From Chloroflexota bacterium (GTDB lineage: Bacteria > Chloroflexota > Anaerolineae > Anaerolineales > Anaerolineaceae): DNA of 64,000 bases. The notes under the pieces were generated by a model. The model was not told the origin of the DNA and searched no databases. It worked only from the letters and a program-made list of their open reading frames with translations. This document shows positions 15,747 through 26,558 of this stretch, one piece after another. Positions within the stretch are counted from its first letter, which is position 1. Every line of letters starts with the position of its first letter. The stretch covers positions 1 through 64,000 of the forward strand of contig JAAZNC010000004.1 in assembly GCA_012798455.1 (NCBI GenBank). The letters are read 5' to 3'. The translations under genes and the position numbers were made by a program.

Positions 15747-17334
15747 TCTTCTTCTCCCATCCCGCCTGCGGGACCATAATGGTAATGGTGGTTCCACTTG
15801 CGGTCGAATTCATTTTCAAGGTGCCCCCTAACTCCTTCACTCGTTCTTCCATGGACTGCAATCCAAGCCCATGTTTGATGGTCTTCTTATCAAACCCGAC
15901 GCCATTGTCACTGATCTGCAGGGTCAGGTGGTCTTCGTAAAAAGTCAGAAAGATGCTGGCAGCGGTGGCGCGGCTGTGGCGACTGATATTTGAAAGTGCT
16001 TCCTGGATCACACGGAAGAGCGATTGTTCGGCTTCTTGGGCGATAACTGTTTTTCCACTGTCGATACGAAATACCACTGACACCCCGCTTTGTTTCTGCC
16101 AGATCATCAAATATTCTTTCAAGGCATCCTGCAGCGACTGGTCGCCCAACTGCACCGGGCGCAGGGTATTGATGAGGGTAGTCAATTCATCCAAGGCTTG
16201 CTGTGCCAACTTGGAGGATACATCCACCTGCAAGATGGCTTTTTGCAGATCTGAATTTAGCAATGATTTGACTGCCCCCAGGTTCATTGAAATGGCAAAA
16301 ATCTGCTGCTTGACACTGTCATGCAGATCGCGCGCCAGACGATTGCGCTCTTCTATGGTAGCGAGCATCTGTTCTTTCTCGATCAATTTCTGGAACTGTT
16401 CAGACATGCGGTTCAGGCTGAATGCCAGGGTGCTGAGTTCGTCATTGCCTTTGACCTCCGCTTTCTTCGAGAAATCACCTTCCCCCCACTGCAAGGTAGT
16501 AGCTTCCATCTGGTCAATGCGCCTGGTAAAACTACTGGCGATCAGGAACCCAAACATGATGCCGATGCCAGAGGAGATCAGGATAAAGACGGGCAGTTCC
16601 GGCAAAAAACCAACTACGGCAACTTGCACCTGCTCGAAAAAGGTAGGGGCATAATATTGTGCGACCACCGCCCCATAATATTTATCTCCATTGCGAATGG
16701 GCAGAACAAGGGTGGTGATCTCTTCTTCCATGACCGAAAACTGGGGAGCGGGGATGGTTGCGGCCATGGTAGCAGTCAGCATGGCAGATTCATCTTCATT
16801 GAGAGCATAGAAAATGGGTGAACCAACCGGAAAGGTTTGCGGGTGGTTAGTGGCTGCCACAATGCCATCCGCATTCACGACCGTGAGGGTACTCTTAGAA
16901 GCACTGAAAGCAACCGTTTTTGGGATAAGATCAATAAGGGTGTTCGAATCCTGTTCTGGTGATAGCATATTGTCGGAATTATCCGATGGATTGTCGGGCG
17001 GATTACCGGAGAGTGCATCTTTGGGTGCTTTTTGTCGATCAGAAACCAAGAGGAAAGCAGTTTCCTTCTCCTGTATCCAGGCATCCAGATAATCTTGATC
17101 CATGGGATCCACCAAGGCAGCCGCCAAGGCGTATTTCGAATCACTCAGCGATTGTGCCGAACTGTAAATGAAATTGATGGAAGTATAGGCATAACGATTG
17201 GCACTGACCGCAATCAGCACTTCAACCAAAAACAACACCAACAGCGTTGCCAGTGTATAAGTGACGGTCAACTTCCACCTGATGCCTGAGAAGATATTCT
17301 TAATAAATTTCATGCATGAGACCCTTAACATCAT
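15736..17334 (-). CDS. Sensor histidine kinase with HAMP, HisKA_3 type
   Basis: A 532-residue sensor. An N-terminal membrane helix is followed by an extracytoplasmic domain of about 220 residues, then a second helix and a HAMP linker. HisKA_3 ('RDLHDSVKQQIFAIS') and HATPase_c ('EALSNISRHSRA', 'DNGVGFD') domains complete it. The sensor domain contains a low-complexity 'NPPDNPSDNSDN' stretch, and no known ligand domain was recognised. Three start codons are possible (ATG 17334, 17331 and 17313), each with AAGG-type sequence nearby; the longest is given. Its regulator overlaps it by 11 bp. The extracellular sensor suggests detection of an external signal, unlike the mostly membrane-embedded kinase at 12950. 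Confidence 0.9.
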   Translation of the reverse strand: MMLRVSCMKFIKNIFSGIRWKLTVTYTLATLLVLFLVEVLIAVSANRYAYTSINFIYSSAQSLSDSKYALAAALVDPMDQDYLDAWIQEKETAFLLVSDRQKAPKDALSGNPPDNPSDNSDNMLSPEQDSNTLIDLIPKTVAFSASKSTLTVVNADGIVAATNHPQTFPVGSPIFYALNEDESAMLTATMAATIPAPQFSVMEEEITTLVLPIRNGDKYYGAVVAQYYAPTFFEQVQVAVVGFLPELPVFILISSGIGIMFGFLIASSFTRRIDQMEATTLQWGEGDFSKKAEVKGNDELSTLAFSLNRMSEQFQKLIEKEQMLATIEERNRLARDLHDSVKQQIFAISMNLGAVKSLLNSDLQKAILQVDVSSKLAQQALDELTTLINTLRPVQLGDQSLQDALKEYLMIWQKQSGVSVVFRIDSGKTVIAQEAEQSLFRVIQEALSNISRHSRATAASIFLTFYEDHLTLQISDNGVGFDKKTIKHGLGLQSMEERVKELGGTLKMNSTASGTTITIMVPQAGWEKKNGD

Positions 17335-17625
17335 TTTACCTTCATACTATAGCTCAATTGCACACCAACGTAATTCATCTCAAGGATGAAATCATCTCCG
17401 CCTGGAGGTGGGGAATTCAAAGGACAAACTTTACCCAAACAACGGTGCCACAAGAATAAAACACACCCGCAACGCCCTGTTTAAATCACCTTATTTTTTC
17501 ACAAAATCTATGATAGGATTAGATGCGTGTAAGTTATTGTAAGGTTCTAAATAGAAAGATCTTCTTTTGATTTGGAAATCCAGCATAACCCAAGCAATAA
17601 ATATTAAAGAAAGGAGTTCCAAATC
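17335..17625. other. Intergenic leader of cold-shock gene
   Basis: No ORF is supported here. The stretch contains a family 2 repeat (17384-17415), an AT-rich region and a TATGAT hexamer near 17510, giving a possible csp mRNA leader of about 100 nt. Long structured 5' leaders are typical of cold-shock genes, but I see no classical cold box. Confidence 0.4.
17384..17415. repeat. Dispersed hairpin repeat, family 2 copy B
   Basis: GGATGAAATCATCTCCGCC followed by TGGA and GGTGG parallels copy A at 10668-10699. The CCGCC/GGTGG stem is conserved while the tetraloop differs (TGGA versus TCGC), which favours selection on structure. Confidence 0.5.
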
Positions 17626-17835
17626 ATGTCCGAAAAAGAACAGGGCACCGTCAAGTGGTTCAATGGATCTAAGGGTTACGGATTCATCGAGCGTGAATCA
17701 GGCGAAGATGTATTTGTCCATTACAGTGCCATCATAGGAAATGGTTTTCGCAATCTTGAAGAAGGCCAGCGTGTACAATTTGTTGTCACCCAAGGTCAAA
17801 AAGGTGCGCAAGCCGAAGAAGTTGAAATTCTGTAA
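17626..17835 (+). CDS. csp: Cold-shock protein (CspA family)
   Basis: A 69-residue single cold-shock domain that binds single-stranded RNA/DNA. Both RNP motifs are present: RNP1 'KGYGFIE' and RNP2 'DVFVHYSAI'. The N-terminus '[14 protein letters not shown]' is standard. AAGGAG precedes the ATG by 9-10 nt and a strong terminator follows. It is a monocistronic gene with a long upstream leader. Confidence 0.95.
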   Translation: MSEKEQGTVKWFNGSKGYGFIERESGEDVFVHYSAIIGNGFRNLEEGQRVQFVVTQGQKGAQAEEVEIL

Positions 17836-17855
17836 TCATTCAAACACAGAAAATC

Positions 17856-17891
17856 AAAGAGGTAACGAGAAAAACTCGTTACCTCTTTTTT
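17856..17891 (+). terminator. Rho-independent terminator after csp
   Basis: AGAGGTAACGAG and CTCGTTACCTCT pair perfectly over 12 bp around an AAAAA loop, followed by TTTTTC. The stem can extend by two A-T pairs. It lies between csp and the convergent cdd gene and could act on both strands. Confidence 0.85.
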
Positions 17892-17893
17892 CA

Positions 17894-18280
17894 TTAGCGG
17901 GTGTACTTGTTGGGCAGCAGCTCTGCAATCAACACTTTTTCTGCGCCGTGCGCACCCGGCACGATAACCCAGGCTTGCGGACCATAATCTGTGATCAACT
18001 CGCGACATATGCCGCAGGGTGACACCACCTCGCCATCCACTCCCACTGCCACGATGGTATCGATGGGCAGATCACCAGCGCTGGCTGCCATGCCGATCGC
18101 CACCGCTTCAGCACACAGGGTAATGCGTCCAATATACGCCTCAACATGCACCGCCTGATAGATAGTGCCGGTCTTTGAGAGCAGGGCAGCCCCAATATGG
18201 TAATGATCCTCGCAGTAACGCATGTGGATGATGTGTGCGGCATACGAGATCAATAACTGATCTTTTTCATTCAGTTCCAT
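17894..18280 (-). CDS. cdd: Cytidine deaminase
   Basis: A 128-residue homotetrameric-type deaminase converting cytidine or deoxycytidine to uridine or deoxyuridine in pyrimidine salvage. The zinc and catalytic signature is split as 'CAEAVAI' (Cys and proton-shuttling Glu) and 'PCGICREL' (two further Cys). Its ATG abuts the stop codon of the adenosine deaminase gene, so both are probably translated from one message. Together with the divergent nucleoside hydrolase it forms a nucleoside salvage cluster. Confidence 0.94.
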   Translation of the reverse strand: MELNEKDQLLISYAAHIIHMRYCEDHYHIGAALLSKTGTIYQAVHVEAYIGRITLCAEAVAIGMAASAGDLPIDTIVAVGVDGEVVSPCGICRELITDYGPQAWVIVPGAHGAEKVLIAELLPNKYTR

Positions 18281-19300
18281 CTAATTCTCCCTGGCTGCCA
18301 GTATATCGATTTCCTGTACCAAGGATGATTTCCTTTCCTGCGAGAGGAAACTGGCATGTACACCATTGACCATCAATTTTTGCAGGTCGCTGATACTGTA
18401 ATCAAATGTCTGCTGGATGCGGGTATATTCCTGGATAAGACTGGTGGAAAACAAGGCTGGATCATCCGAATTTATAGTGACGAACAAATTCTCCTGCAAC
18501 AAACGCGGAAGGGGATGGTGGAACATATCTGGCACCAATCCAAGACAGACATTGCTGGTAGGGCATACCTCCAGCGGGATTTGCCGTTCGCGCAATCCTG
18601 CCACCAGATCGGCATCCTCCAAACAGCGCACGCCATGTCCTATGCGCAACGGGTCGCCCACCTCCAGTGCTTGGCGGATACTAGATGCTCCAGCGGTCTC
18701 TCCAGCATGCAAGATACGCGGCAACCCGGCTTCTCTGGCAAGCTCAAAGGCTTCCACAAATCTTCCAGGGGGGTAGCCAACCTCGTAACCACCCAGCCCC
18801 AGTGCCACCACGCCCTGCGCCATCCCTGCCACCGCAGCTTTTGCCACCAGTGTGCCTTCATGGGGAGCGGTTTCACGCGCGATATCGATGATAAGACGCA
18901 TACTCACCCCAAGATACTGTTCCGCCCAGCGACTGGCTTCCATCAGGGCACTGATCTGCTCCAGCATAGGAATACGCCACTGCTTGGTGTGGGTATAAGC
19001 GGTATAGGTCACCTCGCTGTGTACAATGTGCTGGGCAGCCTGCCCTTCCAGGAATTCCTTGCCGATCAGGTAGATATCATCACTGTTCTGGATACAGTTG
19101 GAGATCAAGATGTATTTTTCGTTGAAATCCGGAAAATCGCGGAATTGGTACCAATCTTTCACCTCTTCCAAAGTGCGGACCGGCAATGCAATGTTATTCT
19201 TCTGCGCCAACTTCAACAAGGTGCGCGCAGGGATAGCCCCTTCGAGGTGGACATGCAACTCCACCTTGGGTGCGTTTGCGATAAAGGTCTCAATCTGCAT
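18281..19300 (-). CDS. add: Adenosine deaminase
   Basis: A 339-residue enzyme deaminating adenosine or 2'-deoxyadenosine to inosine. The metal and catalytic residues are in place: 'HVHLEG' near residue 15, 'HAGE', 'HGVRCLED' and 'NSDDPALF'. The TIM-barrel length is typical. It is the first gene of a two-gene unit with cdd, which starts directly after its TAG. A minority of the family deaminate other adenine derivatives, but all key motifs fit the canonical enzyme. Confidence 0.95.
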   Translation of the reverse strand: MQIETFIANAPKVELHVHLEGAIPARTLLKLAQKNNIALPVRTLEEVKDWYQFRDFPDFNEKYILISNCIQNSDDIYLIGKEFLEGQAAQHIVHSEVTYTAYTHTKQWRIPMLEQISALMEASRWAEQYLGVSMRLIIDIARETAPHEGTLVAKAAVAGMAQGVVALGLGGYEVGYPPGRFVEAFELAREAGLPRILHAGETAGASSIRQALEVGDPLRIGHGVRCLEDADLVAGLRERQIPLEVCPTSNVCLGLVPDMFHHPLPRLLQENLFVTINSDDPALFSTSLIQEYTRIQQTFDYSISDLQKLMVNGVHASFLSQERKSSLVQEIDILAAREN

Positions 19301-19456
19301 GGTAAAAATGATCTCCTGATCTGTTCAGCACCAACATGCCCTCAATTGTATAGGAAATTCAAGGAATTTATCTACCATTTCAATCTCGACCGCAGTATTT
19401 CTGGCATTTTTCAGATTAATGCTGGATAATAGAAGCAATCTTTTTTTGGAGGAATC

Positions 19457-20383
19457 ATGCGCAAGTTCATCATTGATACCGATACCGCTTCAGACGATGC
19501 AGTGGCTCTGATGATGGCTTTCATGCAAAAAGATTTGGATATTCTGGCGGTGACGGTGGTCGCGGGCAATGTACCGCTGGAGATGGCAGTGCAAAACGCG
19601 CTATACACACGTGAACTATGCCAGGCGGAATCTGTTCCGGTGTATGCCGGGCTTGCCAAACCTCTGCTGCGCAAGCTGGAGACAGCGCAAGATGTGCACG
19701 GAAAAGATGGGCTGGGAGATATCGGTCTTCCACTGGCAGGAAGAAAACCAGCTGACGGGCACGCCGTGGATGTGCTGATCGAGCTCATCCACCGCCATGC
19801 GGGGAAGATCGAACTGGTCACGCTGGGTCCGCTCAGCAACATCGCCGTGGCGCTGCTGCGTGATCCTTCTATTGCCCATACAATCAAACAATGTTACATG
19901 ATGGGGGGTTCCGGCAACCATGTCGGGAATGTCAGCCCGATCGCCGAATTCAACATCTGGGCTGATCCGGAGGCTGCCCGTATCGTGTTCGACTCTGGCA
20001 TGCCCATCACCATGGTCGGCATTGATGCCAACGTGCGCTACGCCTTTTTCAACCAGGATGACATCCAGGAGATATTGGCGATTGGCACAAAACGTGCCAA
20101 ATTCGCGGTGAACATCCAAGGCACGCTCAATAAATATATCCAGGGCTTGTATGATTTCGATGGTTTCGACCTGCCCGACCCGCTTACCATGGCAGTCGCC
20201 ATCGATCCCGGCTGCTGTCGCACCGAAGCGCATGCAGTGGAGGTCATCACCGGGGATGGACTGGGGCGCGGGATGACCATCATCGACAAGAAGCAGTATT
20301 ATGGAAGAGAGCACAAGGTCAATGTTGCCATGGAGGTCAGCCGGGCGCGCTTCATTGAGATATTGCATAAAGCACTGCACTGA
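19457..20383 (+). CDS. Inosine-uridine preferring nucleoside hydrolase family protein
   Basis: A 308-residue IUNH-family enzyme cleaving the N-glycosidic bond of ribonucleosides to free base and ribose. The calcium-binding 'DTDTASDD' motif at the N-terminus and 'VGIDAN' are typical, as are 'LGPLSNIA' and 'DPEAARIVF'. The ribosome-binding site is TTGGAGGAA before ATG 19457. It is divergent from add-cdd, so inosine or uridine made by those deaminases could be its substrate. Exact base preference is not readable. Confidence 0.9.
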   Translation: MRKFIIDTDTASDDAVALMMAFMQKDLDILAVTVVAGNVPLEMAVQNALYTRELCQAESVPVYAGLAKPLLRKLETAQDVHGKDGLGDIGLPLAGRKPADGHAVDVLIELIHRHAGKIELVTLGPLSNIAVALLRDPSIAHTIKQCYMMGGSGNHVGNVSPIAEFNIWADPEAARIVFDSGMPITMVGIDANVRYAFFNQDDIQEILAIGTKRAKFAVNIQGTLNKYIQGLYDFDGFDLPDPLTMAVAIDPGCCRTEAHAVEVITGDGLGRGMTIIDKKQYYGREHKVNVAMEVSRARFIEILHKALH

Positions 20384-20386
20384 TAA

Positions 20387-20419
20387 GAAAAACAGGCTGG
20401 TCACAGACGATCAACCTGT
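20387..20419 (-). terminator. Terminator of uvrA
   Basis: ACAGGCTGGTC and GATCAACCTGT pair over 11 positions with one mismatch and one wobble around ACAGAC. On the minus strand the hairpin is followed by TTTTTCTT. It sits just past the uvrA stop. Confidence 0.65.
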
Positions 20420-20437
20420 CTTCAACGATCAATGCTC

Positions 20438-23338
20438 TTACTTAGCTTTGTCTTTATAGAAATCCTGGATATATTCCTTAAGTACCTGCCCGGTATAAGA
20501 ATATTGATTTTCGCACACCTGTTCAGGAGTGCCCTGGGCGATCACTTTTCCACCGCGGTCACCGCCTTCCGGTCCGAGATCGATGATGTAATCTGCCACT
20601 TTGATGATATCCAGGTTATGTTCAATGATCAGCACTGAGTTACCGGCATCCACCAGGGCTTGCAGCACCTCGATCAACTTATGCACATCGGCGGCATGCA
20701 AACCCACTGAGGGTTCATCCAGCACATAGAGGGTCTTGCCGGTGGCGCGACGTGACAACTCACGTGAGAGTTTGACGCGCTGTGCCTCACCACCCGAAAG
20801 GGTGGTGGCGGGTTGCCCCACGCGGATGTAACCCAGCCCCACTTCCTGCAGGGTCTTCAATTTGGTGACGATGCGCGGGATGTTGCTGAAGAATTCCAGT
20901 GCCGAATCGACCGTCAGATCTAACACTTCGGCGATATTCTTGCCCTTATATTTCACTTGCAGGGTTTCGCGGTTGAAGCGGCTACCGTGACAAACCTCAC
21001 AGGGCACAAACACATCCGGCAGGAACTGCATCTCGATACGGATCTGCCCATTGCCGCGGCATGCTTCGCAACGTCCTCCTTTGACATTGAAGGAAAAACG
21101 CCCTGATTTATATCCACGCATCTTGCTCTCGGGCAATTCTGCAAACAGGTTGCGAATCTCATCGAAAACCCCGGTGTAAGTGCCCGGATTAGAACGCGGA
21201 GTGCGCCCGATGGGGGATTGATCGATATTGATGATCTTATCCAAGTTTTCAAGACCCTCGATGTGGTCATACGCACCCGGATTGGTCTGGGCACGATTGA
21301 GCTTGCGTGCCAGGGCATTATAAAGAATGTCGATCATGAGGGTGGATTTGCCGGAACCCGACACACCGGTGATGCACACCAACCTGCCCAACGGGATGGT
21401 AACATCAATATTCTTGAGATTATTCTGATTGGCACCCACTACGGTCAGGGAATTGCCGTTGCCATTACGACGCTGCTTGGGAAGCGGTACCACCTTGCGC
21501 CGCGAAAGATATGCACCAGTTAACGATCTGGCATGCTGCAAGATATCCTGCACGGTGCCTTCTGCTACCAACTCGCCACCCTTCTCGCCAGCTCCCGGAC
21601 CCAGGTCGATGATCCAATCCGCCGAGCGGATGGTCTCTTCGTCATGCTCGACGATCAGTACGGTGTTGCCGATATCACGTAATTCCATGAGGGTCTTCAG
21701 CAGACGGGCGTTATCGCGCGGGTGCAGCCCGATGGAAGGTTCATCCAGCACATACAACACCCCCATCAAGCGCGAACCAATCTGGGTTGCCAAGCGAATA
21801 CGCTGGGCTTCACCACCTGAAAGAGTGGCGGCAGAGCGCTGCAGGGTCAAATAATCGAGCCCGACATTGACCAGAAAACCCAAGCGGTCATGGATCTCTT
21901 TCAAGATACGATCAGAAATGAGCTGTTCCTTCTTTGATAAAGGAGAATGTTCCGAAGTGAGACGCTCTACCCACTGTAGTGAATTGACCACGGGCCATTC
22001 GGTCACCTCCAGGATGTTCACGCCGTCCACTGTCACCGCCAATGATTCTTTGCGCAATCTGGCACCGCCGCACTCAGTGCAAGGTTTATCACTCATAAAT
22101 GTAGCGATCTTGTTGCGCACATAATCGGATTGGGTTTCTTTAAAGCGCCGCATCATATTGGGGATGACGCCCTCATAGGCTGAATCCACTTCATAAACAC
22201 GGTTTTCACGGCTGAAGTTCATGCGCACTTCTTTACCCTGGGTGCCATAGAGGATGATGTTCAACTTTTCTTCAGGTAAGTCTTTGAGCGGTTTATCCAG
22301 ATCGATGTGGTAAGCTTTGGCAGCTGCTTCCAGCATCTGCCAGTAGTAACCACCATCTTCGCGCGGTCCATTCCATTCACTGGGAGAAAGAGCACCATCC
22401 TGCAGACTGAGATCCCAATCGGGAATGAGCAGGTTCACATCGATCTCCTGCTGGACACCCAAGCCCTGGCAGACCGGGCAGGCACCATGGGGAGTGTTGA
22501 AGGAAAAGCTGCGCGGTTCGGTCTCTGGCAGTGAGATATTGTGTTCCGAGCAGGATAAATGTTCCGAGAAGAACAGATCATGCCCTTTCTCTTCATCCAG
22601 TACCTGCACCACCATGTAACCCTCCCCCACTTTGATGGCAGTCTCGACCGAATCAGACAAACGGGAAAGGAAAGCGTTGTGTTCCTCTTCCGAGCCAGAT
22701 TGTTTGATGATCAAGCGATCAACCACCGCTTCAATGTTATGGAGCTTGTAGCGATCCAAACTGATATCCTGCTCCAGGTTGAGCACTTGCCCATCCACGC
22801 GCGCACGGATAAAACCAGCTTTACGAATCTCCTCAAAAACTGCCTGGTAGGTACCCTTGCGCCCACGCACAACAGGTGCCAATACCAGGAATTTGGTGCC
22901 AACTGGCAGGGCAGCAATGAGATCCACGATCTCCTGGGCTGATTGCTTAACCACTTCCCTGCCGCAGATAGGACAATGCGGGATGCCAATGCGCGCATAC
23001 AGCAAACGCAGATAATCGTAGATCTCGGTCACAGTGCCTACAGTGGAACGCGGGTTATGGGAGGTAGCTTTCTGGTCAATGGAAACAGCGGGAGACAACC
23101 CTTCGATATAATCCACATCCGGTTTGCTCATCTGTCCCAAGAATTGGCGGGCATAGGAGGAAAGTGATTCCACATAACGGCGCTGTCCTTCGGCAAAGAT
23201 GGTATCGAACGCCAGCGAACTCTTGCCAGAACCGGACAAGCCGGTGATGACCACCAATTTATCGCGCGGGATATCGAGTGAAATATTTTTCAGGTTGTGT
23301 TCCCGTGCTCCGGCAACACGGATTACATTTTTTGTCAT
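20438..23338 (-). CDS. uvrA: Excinuclease ABC subunit A
   Basis: UvrA is the damage-recognition ATPase of nucleotide excision repair, working as a dimer with UvrB. The 966-residue protein carries two ABC ATPase modules: Walker A '[12 protein letters not shown]' near residue 35 and '[11 protein letters not shown]' near 640, and two 'LSGGEAQR' signatures. It contains UvrA zinc fingers, including 'CEACRGNG...CEVC'; the first finger has a CSEH ligand pair in place of CxxC. The start is ATG 23338 with an AGGA upstream. A strong terminator follows. It appears monocistronic and constitutively useful. Confidence 0.97.
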   Translation of the reverse strand: MTKNVIRVAGAREHNLKNISLDIPRDKLVVITGLSGSGKSSLAFDTIFAEGQRRYVESLSSYARQFLGQMSKPDVDYIEGLSPAVSIDQKATSHNPRSTVGTVTEIYDYLRLLYARIGIPHCPICGREVVKQSAQEIVDLIAALPVGTKFLVLAPVVRGRKGTYQAVFEEIRKAGFIRARVDGQVLNLEQDISLDRYKLHNIEAVVDRLIIKQSGSEEEHNAFLSRLSDSVETAIKVGEGYMVVQVLDEEKGHDLFFSEHLSCSEHNISLPETEPRSFSFNTPHGACPVCQGLGVQQEIDVNLLIPDWDLSLQDGALSPSEWNGPREDGGYYWQMLEAAAKAYHIDLDKPLKDLPEEKLNIILYGTQGKEVRMNFSRENRVYEVDSAYEGVIPNMMRRFKETQSDYVRNKIATFMSDKPCTECGGARLRKESLAVTVDGVNILEVTEWPVVNSLQWVERLTSEHSPLSKKEQLISDRILKEIHDRLGFLVNVGLDYLTLQRSAATLSGGEAQRIRLATQIGSRLMGVLYVLDEPSIGLHPRDNARLLKTLMELRDIGNTVLIVEHDEETIRSADWIIDLGPGAGEKGGELVAEGTVQDILQHARSLTGAYLSRRKVVPLPKQRRNGNGNSLTVVGANQNNLKNIDVTIPLGRLVCITGVSGSGKSTLMIDILYNALARKLNRAQTNPGAYDHIEGLENLDKIINIDQSPIGRTPRSNPGTYTGVFDEIRNLFAELPESKMRGYKSGRFSFNVKGGRCEACRGNGQIRIEMQFLPDVFVPCEVCHGSRFNRETLQVKYKGKNIAEVLDLTVDSALEFFSNIPRIVTKLKTLQEVGLGYIRVGQPATTLSGGEAQRVKLSRELSRRATGKTLYVLDEPSVGLHAADVHKLIEVLQALVDAGNSVLIIEHNLDIIKVADYIIDLGPEGGDRGGKVIAQGTPEQVCENQYSYTGQVLKEYIQDFYKDKAK

Positions 23339-23400
23339 AGAGATCCTATATTTTGAGGTTAAAAAATTATTATATCATTTGTTCTATTAATTAAAGAACA

Positions 23401-23426
23401 GGCAGCTCAAGCATTGTAAAGCTGCC
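23401..23426 (-). terminator. Possible terminator of patatin-like gene
   Basis: GGCAGCT and AGCTGCC pair perfectly over 7 bp with a 12-nt loop, followed on the minus strand by TGTTCTTT. The tail is weak, so this is tentative. It lies between uvrA and the patatin gene. Confidence 0.4.
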
Positions 23427-23475
23427 CACGTGACTTCGCAAAGTTTTAATAAAAAATCAGCAATTCAAGAGCGGG

Positions 23476-24348
23476 TCATAACTGGATCGGCTTGGCTGGT
23501 TTGATGACTGCCTGTTTGAAGAAAAAGCGTTCTTTCAATTGCTTACGCAATTCCGGCATGACATCCCAGGTGGCTTTGGCGCCAGCCGCGATCACCTCAG
23601 CAATCTGGTTGAAACCACCCAAGGTCGCTACATCTTCCCCTATATCAGGATGCAGCACAAAATCTGCATCGGCATGGCGCAGTTTGGCAGCCGTGATGGC
23701 GGCGCCCATCATGGCATTGGCACGCCAGTATCCGGTGGCAATGCCGGGCATCTTCTGGTTCTTCCAGTAATCCATGTTGGTGATCTGTGGACTGACATCC
23801 ACCGCCAACAGCACCTCGGCACCCATGGTGCGCACATAGTCTGCCGGTACATTATTCAACGAGCCGCCATCTGCTAAAGTGCGTCCATCGATCTGCACGC
23901 CTTCCACAATGCCGGGTAAACCCATGGTGGCATTGATGGCAGCGATCAGGTCACCGTGCTGCAGCACCACCTCTTCAGCCTGATGAAAATCCACCGCGCA
24001 CAATGCCAGTGGTATATTCAGATCAGAAAACTGCTTCTTTTCACCCACTGCTTCCAAAAAGAACTCCTGGATATTTCTAGAACTGAAAATGTGATCCAGC
24101 TTGGAAATACTGGCATCGAACAGTTTTGCCAATTCGCTTAATTTTGAAACACGTTTGGCAGTATCTTCGATCTCACCCACATCCAACCCGCAAGCATATA
24201 ACGCCGCAATAATGCCCCCCATGCTGGTACCGCTGAGGCAGTCAATGTGGATCCCTTCTGACTGTAGCACCTTCAACACTCCGATATGGGCAAAACCCCG
24301 CACTCCCCCACCCCCCAGGGCAAGCCCAAACGCTGGTTTTCTGATCAT
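23476..24348 (-). CDS. Patatin-like phospholipase family protein
   Basis: A 290-residue RssA-like serine hydrolase with a Ser-Asp catalytic dyad. The oxyanion-hole 'GLALGGGGVRGFAHIGVL', nucleophile elbow 'GTSMGG' (near residue 43) and catalytic 'DGGSLNNVP' are visible. The likely substrate is membrane phospholipid or an acyl ester; no signal peptide is present. The length matches bacterial patatins. A TATAAT upstream on the minus strand suits its own promoter. The Gly-Thr-Ser-Met-Gly elbow and Asp-Gly-Gly strongly support the family; physiological substrate is unknown. Confidence 0.88.
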   Translation of the reverse strand: MIRKPAFGLALGGGGVRGFAHIGVLKVLQSEGIHIDCLSGTSMGGIIAALYACGLDVGEIEDTAKRVSKLSELAKLFDASISKLDHIFSSRNIQEFFLEAVGEKKQFSDLNIPLALCAVDFHQAEEVVLQHGDLIAAINATMGLPGIVEGVQIDGRTLADGGSLNNVPADYVRTMGAEVLLAVDVSPQITNMDYWKNQKMPGIATGYWRANAMMGAAITAAKLRHADADFVLHPDIGEDVATLGGFNQIAEVIAAGAKATWDVMPELRKQLKERFFFKQAVIKPAKPIQL

Positions 24349-24527
24349 GTAATTATTCCTGTTTTTCTTTATGAATTCACCTCAATTATAATGACGATTG
24401 CCTCGCATGACCATGACAAAAGTAAAGGCGTTGTGACTGATTCAAGAATCGATATAGAAATGGAAAGATTCCCCGGTCATTGCATTCCCTAATGACATTC
24501 CCTTACTCTGTCTTTTAAAATATTTAG

Positions 24528-24560
24528 AAAAAAGCTGTCAAATGGATTAACAGCTTTTTC
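24528..24560 (-). terminator. Terminator of gyrB
   Basis: AAAAAGCTGT and ACAGCTTTTT pair over 10 bp, and the minus-strand reading continues into TTTCTAAATATTTT. It lies 43 bp past the gyrB stop codon. Confidence 0.8.
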
Positions 24561-24602
24561 AAATTCCTTATGCAAATTTATGGGTATTATTCAGAACGCG
24601 GA

Positions 24603-26543
<1,941 letters not shown>

Positions 26544-26558
26544 TTAATTATGGAAACC

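Noticed and set aside
18356-19429. 357-codon ORF antisense to add
   Set aside because: Overlaps add entirely; the encoded sequence shows no motif while add has all of its active-site residues.
19616-20404. 262-codon ORF antisense to the nucleoside hydrolase
   Set aside because: Shadow ORF; the plus-strand gene has a good ribosome-binding site and DTDTASDD.
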